Shown here piece by piece: positions 1 through 11,514 of a DNA stretch of 64,000 bases. The DNA is from Rhynchospora pubera. Taxonomy: Eukaryota > Streptophyta > Magnoliopsida > Poales > Cyperaceae. Every line of letters starts with the position of its first letter. Positions within the stretch are counted from its first letter, which is position 1. Both the position numbers and the translations under genes were made by a program. The stretch is taken from NCBI GenBank assembly GCA_028095005.1, contig CM051459.1, positions 23,112,699-23,176,698 of the forward strand. Reading direction: 5' to 3'. The notes beneath the pieces were generated by a model. That model was not told the DNA's origin, ran no database searches, and was given only the letters and a program-made list of their open reading frames with translations.

Positions 1-1531
1 GTAAGAACTAAACACGAGAAAATCAGCAGGTCAAATAATTCTAGGGTTTCTGGTTCCAAACGATTCTACCTCTGTCAAAGTTGGAACGGTCCGTTCCAAT
101 GGTTGGAACGGTCCGTTTCAGTCTCTGTCAACGATTGGAACTGGTCGTTCTAGGTCAGACGTTCCCTTTCGGGCGATCCGTTCTGACCTTGGAACAGTCC
201 GTTCCAATGGTTGATACTTGTTTTGTCATCCTACTTAGTTATTTGCTGAGTGTTTTTACGTGAATTAGACCAAACCTAACCTACAGACTTGCGCTCTAAT
301 TTTCGTTCAGGTCAAGTTGAAGGGTTATGTTTGATAAATCCTAAAAACTCCTAAATTTCAACTCTCGTTTCTTGGTTTAGGTGTTTCTAATTGATTTCTG
401 GGTCTTGGTAAACTCTCAACCTCTCGGTTTGTTGAGTAAAACTTCTAATTACTTGAAGTTTGGTTAAATTCTTTCGGATATCGCCTACCTAATTGATCTA
501 AGTGTTTGCTTGTTATTGCAGATTGACTTTACTTTGACAATTAAACTAGGCCTTTGTTTAACGCAATAATCAGATTCAAACAGTAACAAATTGCAACAAA
601 AAGATAGAATAAAATTGCAGAAATCATAAACGCAACTTAACTTAGCAAATAAACAAGTATTCAAACAAAACAAGCAACTAAGTAGAAAGGTTTACAACCA
701 TAGCCCTAGAACAATCAACTCAACAACTAAAAGACATCATGCAAAACAAAGAGAAATAGAAAATAAAGGAAGAATAAAACCCAATATGTCCTTGCTTTCT
801 CTTGTAGGTCGAAGTCTTCTATCGAAACGCCTTGTTTCTGCCACAAACCAGTCGATTCGGCGCTGCCACGATCTTGACCTGAGACTTTTCTCTCAAATAG
901 AACTATATCTAACCTTAACTTGGATCTGGAATTGAACTTCTCTCTTGTATATCTCAAAAATCCCCTCAAACTATGTTTAAATAGGCATTAGAAATGTGTA
1001 GAGATCATGGAAATAGCAGAAGACACGTTCTGGAAGTGCCAGAGATAGATTAGAACCGCCATGACATAATAGAACTCTAAATTTGGCAACTCTGGACTAT
1101 TTCTAGAAGTTCTGACGGTTTCTGTTGGGGCGGACCGTTCTAATATGGGACGGCTCGTCCCAATCATTTAGAACGGGCAATCCTTCTGTTTCTGGCAGTT
1201 TCGGCTGGGGCGGACCGTTCTAATTTGGAACGGTCCGTTCCAGAAATTTCAGCACTGTGTCCTGACAGTATTTTGCCCATATCTCCTTCATCCGGACTCC
1301 GATTGAGGTGATTCAAGAACCGTTGGAAAGCTTACAACAAGCTCTACATCATTATTGATTCATCCAAGTCATGTTTTTGTCCAAAATCTGCATTAATGTA
1401 GGAATTATGGTAGTAACTCATTCTTGACACAAATCCTAATTAAAATAACCCTAATTAACCTAACTCAAGTCAAATTGGTTTAGTTTTGAGACAAAATTCT
1501 ACCAAAATATAAGTATAAAATCCTCTCATCA
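1..1531 (-). repeat. 3' LTR of the LARD-like element (partial)
   Basis: Aligns without gaps to 11722-13252 at a constant offset of 11721. By eye I count about 14 substitutions over 1531 bp, roughly 1%, so insertion was fairly recent. On the minus strand the LTR begins TGATGAGAGG just left of the purine tract. It carries several copies of the near-palindrome GGAACGGTCCGTTCC. Small open frames inside it are present identically in the other LTR and are not genes. Confidence 0.92.
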
Positions 1532-1546
1532 AATTCCCCCAAGCTT
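1532..1546 (-). other. Polypurine tract of the LARD-like element
   Basis: The minus strand reads AAGCTTGGGGGAATT immediately before the 3' LTR start (TGATGAG). Position and composition match the plus-strand priming site of LTR retrotransposons. Confidence 0.8.
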
Positions 1547-4277
1547 AAACATTGCTTGTCCCCAAGCAAATATTTATCTTAGAAGAATGATTTGGCTCTA
1601 AACTAAAACAATGTCTTGAGGCTTACAAGTTGTGAAGAATTTTAACATGCAATAATATCGTGATGTGATTGAATTATTTAGACAATTTTAAAACAATTTC
1701 TAACTGAATTAAGTTGTCACAAATGACCCACGCTTACCCCACGGGTGAAATACTTGGGATGCTTGTAACTATTGCCCATAACTTATCTTGTTTAATTCCT
1801 AAATTTGTTGATTTTCAAAGTTTGACAATTGACTTGGCAAAGAAATTCGGGATCATACCCTACCAACACAAATAACATGTCTGTCTCGCACCTTTCGGCG
1901 CCCTCCCGGTGTTGATGGGTGACGGTGCCCGTTTATGGCGGACTGAGGGCGGAAAAAGCATACGGATCAGATACCTCTCGCGGGCCTTAAGGTCACGATA
2001 CGGCCGTCTCCTTTACGGGTGAGACAACTGTACGGCCTTAATGCTTCCCACGAGAGTTTATTATTTGGGGGGGTTCGTCAGTTATTCCAGTAGGCGCAAG
2101 CCCCTACTGTTAATTACCTCTGACATGGTCGAGAGAACCTCTAGATCTGGAAACTCAAAGGGATATCGGTGGATTCTATGTCTTTAAACAGCTAGGGAAT
2201 TATATAACACAATTAGCGTTTACGGGGGGCTAGAGACTTGTTCTATTTTTGGTGTTTTGAGGTTTTTTTTTAGTTTTTTGTTGTTTTGGGGTTATTCTTC
2301 TTTTTTTTTGTTTTAGGGTTATTCCTCTTTTTTGTTGTTTTCTGACATATCAATGGATTTGATCGCAGGACAATTGGTTCCGTGCTCTTGGTTTTGGAGT
2401 TGCCTTGGTAGATGTCGGGTTGTTGCTTTTGTAGAGGTTTCGGCTTGATGCCCTTCAGTTGATGTTGGCCTGGTGTTTTTGACTCGGATCCTTGATTGCT
2501 AGAAGTTATCTCGATTTCGGGTTCTGATATGAGGAATTTGAATTCTTGCCACTTTGGTTGGTAATATGAGGAAACTATGAGGAATCTGGGATTTGAGGAT
2601 ACAAGGAACCTGAGTTAGGCTCCTGTTTGGATTCTGATGACTTGGAGAGATTCGCAAAGACCATATTCAGGCCTGAGCTTGAGGGAGGAAAGTTCAATGT
2701 GGTTGGTTTTAAGGCTCGTTTTTGGGAATTTTTGGGTTGGTCGTTTTCCTGAGAACGGGTGAATGACTCGATACCAGTCGGCGACGGTAATATCAGCCAT
2801 TCTATCTGTTATCATCATGTCCCTGATTATTGTTCCTGATAACAGTCTAACGCCTGACTGTAGAGGGCGTTATTGAGGTGCGCGGGTGACGCTTGAGACA
2901 GAACCACTCTGGCAGTCTCGCACATCGAGGTTATACTCATCCGTTGGCATAGATTATGTGGCAGACATCTTAATCACCTGATCAAGATATCATGGTCTGG
3001 CTCCCACTGAGAGTTGATGTGCCTCGACGTCGTCGGTAAGCACTTCGGTAGCCAACCGAAAATTTGGGGTGGATGCCAGTATGATGCAGAGTTAGCCGCC
3101 CGTCAGAGATACGAGCGTGATGCTTAGAGTTGGGGTGGAGAAAAATGCAGTATGCACCTGGTTGCCAGCCAAGTGGGTCTAGTTAGAGGGTAGATGACTC
3201 GGTGATCAATCGAATCATTGGAAAGGTCCATCTGATTGCCAGTCAGATGTCGGTAACTTGGTTCCTTGTTTCTGGCTAGGATGTCAAGTTGGTTGGAAAC
3301 ATCGGGCCTTGGCGTATTGATGTTCTGAGGATTCAACACGTGCCTTGGCTTGTTCTATACTGAATCCCGGTTAAGCGCAAGGGACGGCTCCCCAGATCAA
3401 ATTCTTCGTTGATCTGACCAGCCTTAAGAGCATTATGATTTGGGTGTTGACTGTTCAAATCGTCTCCTACCGACAACTTGGTGGTCGCAGATTTCCCAAG
3501 CTGCTTTCATGAGGGCGATATGAAGTTCATATTTAGAAGGGGAATTCAAGTAGTCATCCGGAACTGGATTATATGTTTGGCCGGACGCCAGAATCGAGAG
3601 GGGCCAGTGACTTGTTCAAATTGTCTCCTGAGATTGGTTCATGGGTTATGACATATCCGGATTATCTCATGAGGTCAGTTTGAGGCTTGTCTCTGAAGAG
3701 GGGACTCATGTAGCTACTCAAGGTTGGTTGATATGTTTGGTTGAGCGCCAGAGTCTTGAAATGTGGTCCATCAGGTTATGGTGCTGAAAGACGAAAATTG
3801 GTGTGTTGGAGTTTTTAAGAAGAACTCCTGAGTTATTCCCTTGGGATATCCCTGTTGCGGGTCTATTCAATTAAAGTTTTTGAATATCAGGGGGTTGTTG
3901 GGTGGATCTTGTCCCTATCGCAAAACTATCCGAGTCTTGCTGCTTAAATAGCCAGGGTTTATGGTATCTGAAATGATTCCTCAAGTCATCCCAGACGGCC
4001 GGTTTAATGCTCTTTTTAGTCGGGTGGTTATCCAAATCGAATCCACTGACAATTCGGGTAACCGGGGTCGAAAGATTTTGGCTTAGATGCTCAGAACTTA
4101 ACTTTGCATCATCCCTAATTTCATCTTCCCAAATGAAATATTGGCCTTAGCTTTCTTGTTGGTTGCTCTCAGATTGAGGTCACTTGACCGCGTTGGCGAA
4201 ATACGATCAGTATGTGTGTGTAGTCTCAATTCGACCTTTTTCGTTTACGACCAGAGATTGTTTGTTTAGGTTTCCGC

Positions 4278-4620
4278 TAGGTTGGGTAGGACTGTTCCTC
4301 GGTTGTTTGGTTCCAATCTTGTCAGGACTTGGTTTCTCCGGGGTTCAGTGCTATTTTGGTGTTGGTTTTGGGTTTATTCCTTTGTTTTGGTGAGCCTTGG
4401 TTGGTCTGTTCCTCGGGTAATAGGGTGCCAGTCTTGTCAGGATCTGGGTTACTCGTGGTACAAGACTATTCATTGTTGTTCTGGGTATTCCAGTGTTGAG
4501 GTTTTGGATGATTGGTGCACCTTGTTAAGTTGGTCTGTTCCTCGGCTGATAGGTTCCGGCCTCGTCAGGCTCTGGGTCTACCGGGGTACAGGTTGGTTTT
4601 GGTGGAATTGGGTTATTCCT
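4278..4620. repeat. Imperfect tandem repeat, about 115-127 bp unit, three copies
   Basis: Three copies share a core CTGTTCCTCGG followed by a degenerate TTCCAGTCTTGTCAGG and then CTGGGT, beginning near 4290, 4405 and 4532. The open frames that overlap this block are by-products of the repeat. Confidence 0.6.
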
Positions 4621-6834
4621 ATATCTTGAAAAGGGATTTTGAGTCCCTAATCGGATTCTCGACATTGAACTTAATTCTTATGGGTTTTGGTGGTCATCAG
4701 AGTTGGTCATGGAGTTTTAGGGTTTTACCCGATCCGGTCCTACTCAGATAGTTTCGGGTTTCGCTCCGCTGGATCTCTTTAGGGATTGGTTTATGGGCTT
4801 TACTGGTTTTGAGTTTTGGCTTGGCATTAGAGTATTACTCATCCCTTTATTGGTTTGACCTGAAAGGTTTAAGGTATGTGGGTTTCTTGGTTTCGGCAGT
4901 GATTCCGGTATAGCTATGGTACCAAGTATGTCATCTGTCGGGTTTCGGCAAAAATCCTTGATACCGTTGGGTTCCTCATGTTTTTTTGGGTTCACAGGAA
5001 TTTTCCATGTAGTTCTCTGAGTTTCCTGTGATTTTTAATGGCTTTCCTAAGGTTTCTGCTGAGGTGACAAGTCGTGGTTGACCGTTTAGATGATTAAAAA
5101 TGGCTTGGTCCTGATTCTGGTCATGATTTCGGCAGAATTAAATTCCCTGTAATTTTCTGAGTTTACAGGAATTTTCCTCATATTTTTCTGGGTTTCCTAG
5201 GATTTTCGGTGGGTTTTGGAAGTTTTCTGGTTTTCGAGATAATCCTGGAAGTGACGTGGCAATCTATAATTGGTCAGGTTCTGGATTCTCCTTTTTAATT
5301 GTTCTGAACTGGTTTCGGTGTGATTTAGATCAGGGTTATGGCATGGTTGAATTCCTCATAATTTTCTGATTCCATAGAAATTGGATTTGTATTTTTCCGA
5401 GTTGTGGTTGATTTTCTATGAATTTTCAAAGGTTCCCGATAATTCAATTGGTCCAAGTCAGCAGAAAGGGGCACGTGGCAGAACCTTATTGGGCCAAGTC
5501 AGCATAGAGAGGGATTAGGCGCCGTTTTAGCTCTGTTTATCTGAGGGGACAGGTGTCATTATAAGATTGGTCCTTTTTTTCATGTCAGTGACTCGCCATA
5601 CGAAGATGCCGCGGAAAATCAGAGGGAATAAGACTGTTATATTGAAAATAATCCGTCGACTTCATAGATCAGGTGTTTCGCGGACCAATGTTACCTTTAA
5701 CCCGTGGGGCCCGCTGTCAGTGTATGTCCATTGTTACACTGGGTTCGTTTAAGTTTCGGACATAACAAAGAGTCCTCTCTCTCTTTCTTCTTTCTTCTCC
5801 CTCGATCTGTCTAGTATTACACGGCCATGGTGAGTTCAATTGGGGTCGTTGAAGAGCCGCTTGGCGCCAAGGGAGACTTGCCAAGAATCGCAACCCGTCC
5901 CTAGCGTAATGAGACTCGCTCTTCAGCTACTGAGGCCATCTCGTCGACGCAATTGATTCCCTCCGCCATAGCTAGGGTATCAGGTGGCTTTTTCGATGAT
6001 AGAGCTTTCTGGAGGCGGATTCTGACAGAGAATGGATTTTCGAGTATAGTGAGAGGCTCCTGAATTATGGTGTATTTTCAATTGGATCGATTGAGGCTTG
6101 TGGCAGTGAGTTTGACCTCGAGAGAAATCTGACACGGCGGCAAGTTGATGACTATGACTATCTGACAACCGTAGGGGTCTAGGGATGAACCTATGAGCAT
6201 GATGAATCATCCAGGAGGTCAGGTAGATTGTTAATTGAGTCACCGTGGGTTGACATCTTGGAATTGTACCATCGTTCAAATCTGCCCATGATGACGAGAT
6301 GATGAACACAGCCATCTGATGGTTAGGAGGGCTTGATGACTAGGTTGCAAGCATGAAGGAGCGTATTGGAAAGCTCATGAACCCTCGATTTAAAGGTTAG
6401 CAGATTCTGACATGGGGTTTCACCAAGGTATGGCTTGAACCATAATCGCATAACAATCAGTTGCCATGATCAATGAGTACATATTACAAGATAGGCATGG
6501 GTGTCGTCGGGTTTGTTTTATCAAGGGATTGAGGCATGGCAAAAATTGGGCGGCATAACTTCTTTAAATGGCTTGATTTTAGTATGCAAGAAAGAGGTGA
6601 CTGTGGAAGTTTGTTTTAGGTTGTCAGGAGTTGACAAAAATTGAGCAGCATATCTCCTTAGGTGGTTTGGTTTTTGGTAAGTCAGGGAGGGGTATGGCTG
6701 AGGTTTGATGGCAGTTGTGAGGGTTAGCTTTAGGCAACATATGGGTATGGTTGAGGCTTGTTTAGGTGATTATAGGCTGATGAGAATTGGGCAGCATAAC
6801 GGTTTGGTTTGGCTTCAAGAAAGAGTCATCATTT

Positions 6835-7045
6835 GAGTGCTTATTCTCACTCAAAAGGCCTTCATTCTAGGGAGCTTATTCTCTCCCTGGATGGTCTTCA
6901 CAAGGCATGTCTCAGAGAGCTTATTCTCTCTCTGAGATGTCTTCAGAAGGTGTGCCTCAGAGAGCTTATTCTCTCTCTGAGATGGCTTCACATAATCTTC
7001 AATCCAGAGAGCTTATTCTCTCTCTGGATGGTCTTCATGGCTTGA
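6835..7045. repeat. Tandem repeat, about 50-55 bp unit, four copies
   Basis: The core GAGCTTATTCTCTCTCTG, followed by a degenerate GATGGTCTTCA, recurs four times with small changes. Within each copy AGAGAG and TCTCTCT flank CTTAT, so each unit could fold into a small hairpin. Confidence 0.75.
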
Positions 7046-7190
7046 GGCATTGAGAGGTACCTGCTGTCCTTGATAATTCCATTAATATGTTTCTTTTTTT
7101 TTTATTTTTTTTTATATAGTTATTTATTTACATATGTACATAAACCCTTTTCATGTTAAGCTTCTACATTGTTGCTGTTTTGCTTGTTAC

Positions 7191-10189
7191 AGGAATGTGA
7201 GAAGTAAAATAGAAGTTGCAAAAAAGGGAAAAGGTTACTGTTGTAAAGAAGAAGTGTAAAGGGTGAGATAAAGAGAGAAGTTGCAAAACCAAAGAGAAAG
7301 TAAGAAAATGCAGCAAGAATAGAGTGATTTTATTTCACTACACAAAACTTACAAACAGGAGCAAACTACTGCCTTTGACAAAGAGCTTTCTTCTCTTTTT
7401 TTTTTTTACAACAGTGGCTAAACCTATACACTAAACTCCTCTCTGGATCACTCCTCACAAATGGCCTCTCTTATGTGTGGAGTGAGGCTCAACACATGGG
7501 CAGTGGTTGTATCCCTCTGTGAGAAGGTGTATGGGGTCTTGTGGTGATGTGAGAAACTGAAGAGAGACTCTCTATGTGTGTTGTTGATGGAGAGCCCCCT
7601 CCATGTATATGTATCCAGCCAGCCTTTTTTATAGCTGATGGTCTTCTTATATAGAAAAAGGGGTTTGCTTCCTGTAGATTAAGGTCAATTCCAATTCTGC
7701 CCTTCAGGGTCAATTCTGGTATTTCATTCCTTTGCACTGTGGCTTTGCATATGGTCTCCAGTGGAGGTAAGTGTTCCATTCTCCATTTGAGAATTATCAA
7801 TTTTATTTTTCCATGAACTTTTGATCCTGACAGTACTTGATGGTAATTGATTCTCATAAGTCAAATGAACTTTGCCATTGCCACATGCAATGTTGTTTAT
7901 TTTATCTTAACTTCTGCTCTTAACTAATCTATCTTTTCTTAGTCTTAATTAGGTCACAGCAGGTGCAATGTAGCTGCTTTGCAACTTGATTATGGTCCTC
8001 AATTTACCTTGTTCCTCACCTTTATTTTTAAACACTGGTTTTCAATCTACTTTGTATCACATGGCTGTTCCTTTCATTCCCTGATGATCATCAATTATTC
8101 CAAGCAGGTTCTTTACTTAGGGAAAATATCATGACTGTTTCCTGTGCCCATATATCATCCATTGACTCTTTTCATCACTGTCTCTATTACTTGCAAATGT
8201 TGTGTCATGATAAACAAAGTCAATTGCTCACTGTTACTTCTCCATCATGTGTTCAATTATGGCTATCTCATGTGGCTATGGTACTGCCTCAATAATTCTT
8301 CAAATTGAAGGTCTGTTGATCATCACAATTGCTCCCTCGTTGATGTTACACAAGGAATTTGAGTTCTCTTCCGTTAATTTTACTCAGTTTTGCAAAAATC
8401 GGATTTACAGGTCTGGTCTGAGTCTGAGCCATCTCTATTCCGTGTACACTGGAGAAGAAGGGGAGTGGGCATCCTTTGGCGCCAAGTTTATCTCCTACCC
8501 TCATCTTTCATTGAATGCACAGACGGGAATTCTGCAGATTTTGCGGAGAGGTGTCTGTCATCATGGTATGCGTGAGAGGGGGAATGGCGGTTGGCACAGG
8601 GTCGGAGAGAGAGGAGGAGGTGTTGACAGTTATCTTCAATTCCGTTTCTGTCATGTGGGGTCGAGTGTGCAGGGAGAGGAGGCATTGATTGCGAGAGAGA
8701 GGAGCAGTAACGGCAAGGAGAAGGGACTGACAGTGGGGTCGGCTGTCAGCGAGAGAGACGGAATGGAGAAAGAGATGAGGGGCTGGGCCGAAAGAAGCTT
8801 ATGGGCCTGTTATTTCTCTTTTTTTTTGTTTGCAGGATGGGCTGATGCGGGCTGCACTGGGCCGCAGTTTTCAACAGCTTGACAAATGTTGAGGGTGTTA
8901 TCATCTCATGGAATTAATCTGAACCGTAGATTGAGTTTTGCACAGATCTTGATGCATCCAGGGCCGTTCAAAATACTGAATTCTCATTCCTTATTGCTTC
9001 TTGATGTACAATCATATAATTTCATGTATAAATATACATAGAAATCATACAATTATTTTTCCTTGTGTTGCATTTTGGGGCATGAATTTCGGTTTACATG
9101 GATCCAACGAAAAAAATATATTGCATTAATACTAAATTAACATTCTTTCGTCAATATTAGCATTAATACAAATGTTGAAAATTGGAGCCAATTGTCTTGA
9201 AGTTTCGGTCATCATATCCATGCATGCATTCTCTGACTGATTCGGAATGATCTGAAATCGGCCTAGGAATTTTATCCGTGCATCAAACGTCCAATTTATT
9301 TGCCCATGGGGTTTCCAGATCCCATATAACAGTCTCTTAACTATGGCCAATTTTTAGGGTCAAACAATGTCATACCAATTTATTTCACAACTAAGTCTTT
9401 GAATACTTTAACCGCTTTAGTAATTTTCGAAAACGCATTGGAAGTCGAACTAAAGTGAGGCGGAAAAAAGGGTACAACTCCTCACCCATTCTATTCCAAA
9501 GTTTTTGGGTTGACACTTTTAAGGTTTGTCCCGGGGCTTTGGACGTTTTTCCCGCGGCGGAGAGGTCAGCCAGATTAGTGTGGATTTTTTTTTTATGAGG
9601 TTTTCCTCATTTTTTTTTAATCATGAGCTTTTCTGTTTCTTACCCATGATTTATGGAGGTTCTTCTATCCACAATAACCTATAACTTCCCGCAATGTCCA
9701 TGGCAAAGCACCGCTTTTTAGTTCCCCTTTTGGATTTTTGCATGTGTTTCTCCTTATTTACAAAGGATGTGTATTTACATCTTTGAATTTTATTTATTTT
9801 AAAAAACAGCGGTTGGTTGACTCTAGACTTAGTGTTTATTTCCTTAGTTGACATGCATTTGGGTCGATAGAATCGATCTTGACAAAGTTTGGAAATTAAT
9901 TCAATTGGTGGTTGTCTTGGTTTACCGGTTTCTAATTGGTCAAGTCATTTATACTACTTATCTAATCATCAAATTTAAGTCTCAATCAAGATAGATTATG
10001 ATACAATACCTACTCCTTTCCTAAGGTCACAGGAGCTAGTCGATCAATTAGATGACCCACAATTCAAATAAAAAAATTTCTGAAACTCCCCAAATATTTC
10101 ATTCAATTCACGATATTAGAACTTGTTAAGCATCTTCATAACTTACCTAAATGCAAACTATATGAAGTTATAATGCAAATTCTATATGA
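7191..10189 (-). other. LARD internal region, middle, promoter-like but non-coding
   Basis: No coding domain is visible. On the minus strand around 7620-7660 a TATA-like TATATAAGAAG and then CTATAAAAAAGG precede a CA/CT-rich leader, and AATAAAATCAC lies near 7325-7335. That is the layout of a transcription start and polyadenylation region, as in an LTR, but I found no matching second copy. The 211-aa open frame at 8247-8882 has low complexity, no known motif and crosses this region, so I do not call it a gene. 9550-10189 is AT-rich with nothing recognised. Confidence 0.35.
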
Positions 10190-10246
10190 ATGCAAATTAA
10201 TAAGCCTAAATGCCATGATGCAAATCATAGATACAAATTTCTATTC

Positions 10247-10260
10247 TCTCCCCCAAGCTT
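10247..10260 (-). other. Internal purine tract resembling the PPT
   Basis: The minus strand reads AAGCTTGGGGGAGA, almost the same as the true polypurine tract at 1532-1546. The following CATTGTCCTCAATG also echoes CATTGCTTGTCCCC beside the true tract. A third version (CAAGCTTGGGGGAAT, minus) is at 10782-10796. These may be extra plus-strand priming sites or relics of an older arrangement. Confidence 0.4.
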
Positions 10261-11024
10261 AAAACTTTGCATTGTCCTCAATGTAATGAAAATAAAACTT
10301 AAAAGAGAGAAAGGAAAAGAAAAACTCATCAAATCAATGTCAAGGTTGTCAAGGGTTGAGTCGAGCAACATAAGCCTTGCTTTGATATGTCAATGCCCTT
10401 CAAGGTGCCTTTAGGTTCATCTCGTTGGAGAAGGCGTGTCTTGCAAGTAGTGGAGATGGGTGGTTTGGTTTGAGGGTACAAATCACATAGAGGTTGGTGT
10501 GATGTTACCCTTGGGTTTGGGTTTAGGTGAAGCTTTGGTAATGACTAAGTTGAGCAAAAATTTTTGGTTCGTCGACTAACCAATGAAAACTCGAAATCTA
10601 GCCATTGGAGTGGATTAGGTTAGGTCTCAGCTGAATGTCAAACGGTTCGTTTGAGTGTTGGAACAGACCGTTTGGGGTTAGGTTGTGGTGAATGGTTTGG
10701 TTTGGGTATGGAACGAGATGGTTTCTCCGCTGTGTTAAGACTTGTTGGGTTGAGACAATTCATATGCTCCTTCATGGTGTATTCCCCCAAGCTTGAGCTC
10801 TTGCATATGGTATGGCTTTTCATCAACCGGCATTCTTCTTCCATGTGTTGTGATGTTGCGCTGAAGTTCATTTGACCTTTTTGATACTTGCATGACTCGA
10901 ATATTGTGCTTCCAAAAGCTTGTATTCTCATCTAAACTCTGAAACCAATCAACAAAGATTAATGAGTTATAACTAACTAAATCTAAACTAAACTAAACTA
11001 ATGAAAGAAGCTGAAATTTTTGGA

Positions 11025-11042
11025 CTTGGGTTGCCTCCCAAG
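11025..11042 (-). other. Perfect hairpin in the LARD leader region
   Basis: CTTGGG and CCCAAG flank TTGCCT on the plus strand. On the minus (sense) strand this reads CTTGGGAGGCAACCCAAG, directly after AAGCGCTT. It lies about 490 nt downstream of the primer site, where packaging or dimerisation signals are often found; that role is inference. Confidence 0.5.
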
Positions 11043-11085
11043 AAGCGCTTATTTTAGGTCACAAGCTTGACCACCTTGTATTTGC

Positions 11086-11433
11086 TCATCTTATCTTCAC
11101 TTTTCTCCCTCTCAGCGCATCATAATTCTCCCAAAAGTGATTGAGCGGCTGCCTTGAAACATGCTTGACGTGTTCTTCTTTGGATGTCATCTTTGTTGGC
11201 TCGATGATGATGTGATACTTGATTTGCAATTTGTTGTCTTCCATCACATCAGTTTTTTTCAAGCACCTTCTTGATGGATTGCTCAATTCTTTGGTGAACT
11301 TTTCGTTTATTTTGTCGGATGCGATGATCTTCTTTGCATCACCTTGTTCAAATTCCTGAAAAGAACAAAACATGGTGATAGAGAATATTTTTGGATTTTT
11401 TTTTAAAGATAAGATAAAATAAGTAAGATACAA
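11086..11433 (-). pseudogene. Short leader-region open frame, possible gag relic
   Basis: A 115-codon open frame beginning at a TTG lies on the sense strand of the element, about 80-430 nt downstream of the primer-binding site, where gag would start. The product is lysine-rich and hydrophilic. No zinc knuckle or major homology region is visible, and it stops before the hairpin at 11025. It could be a gag remnant or chance. Nothing else in the element looks coding. Confidence 0.25.
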
Positions 11434-11490
11434 GGATACAAGGGCGTCAAGACTAATCTATTAAAACAAAATACCAATATTCTAGCAAAT

Positions 11491-11510
11491 CGTCCCCGGC
11501 AACGGCGCCA
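11491..11510 (-). other. Primer-binding site for tRNA-Asp
   Basis: The minus strand reads TGGCGCCGTTGCCGGGGACG, four bases inside the 5' LTR. The first 17-18 bases are complementary to the 3' end of plant tRNA-Asp including CCA. This fixes the element's orientation. Confidence 0.88.
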
Positions 11511-11514
11511 ATTT

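Larger units (their letters stand above)
1547..7190 (-). other. LARD internal region, distal half, non-coding
   Basis: About 5.6 kb with no credible gene. It mixes a GC-richer stretch (about 1880-2160 and 2820-3480) with a T/G-rich stretch (about 2220-5440). All open frames are short, unrelated to known domains and on both strands. Two arrays of imperfect tandem repeats occur in it (4278-4620 and 6835-7045). I see no PBS, LTR pair or TIR pair that would define a nested element, but one could be hidden. Confidence 0.55.

Noticed and set aside
81..969. Small open frames in the LTR, repeated at 11680-12690
   Set aside because: They are duplicated because the LTR is duplicated; no protein features.
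8247..8882. 211-aa open frame on the plus strand
   Set aside because: No domain, low complexity, antisense to a retroelement, and sharing its interval with other open frames on both strands.
11491..11510. tRNA-Asp-like sequence
   Set aside because: Only the 3' 17-18 bases match and it sits beside an LTR; it is a primer-binding site, not a tRNA gene.
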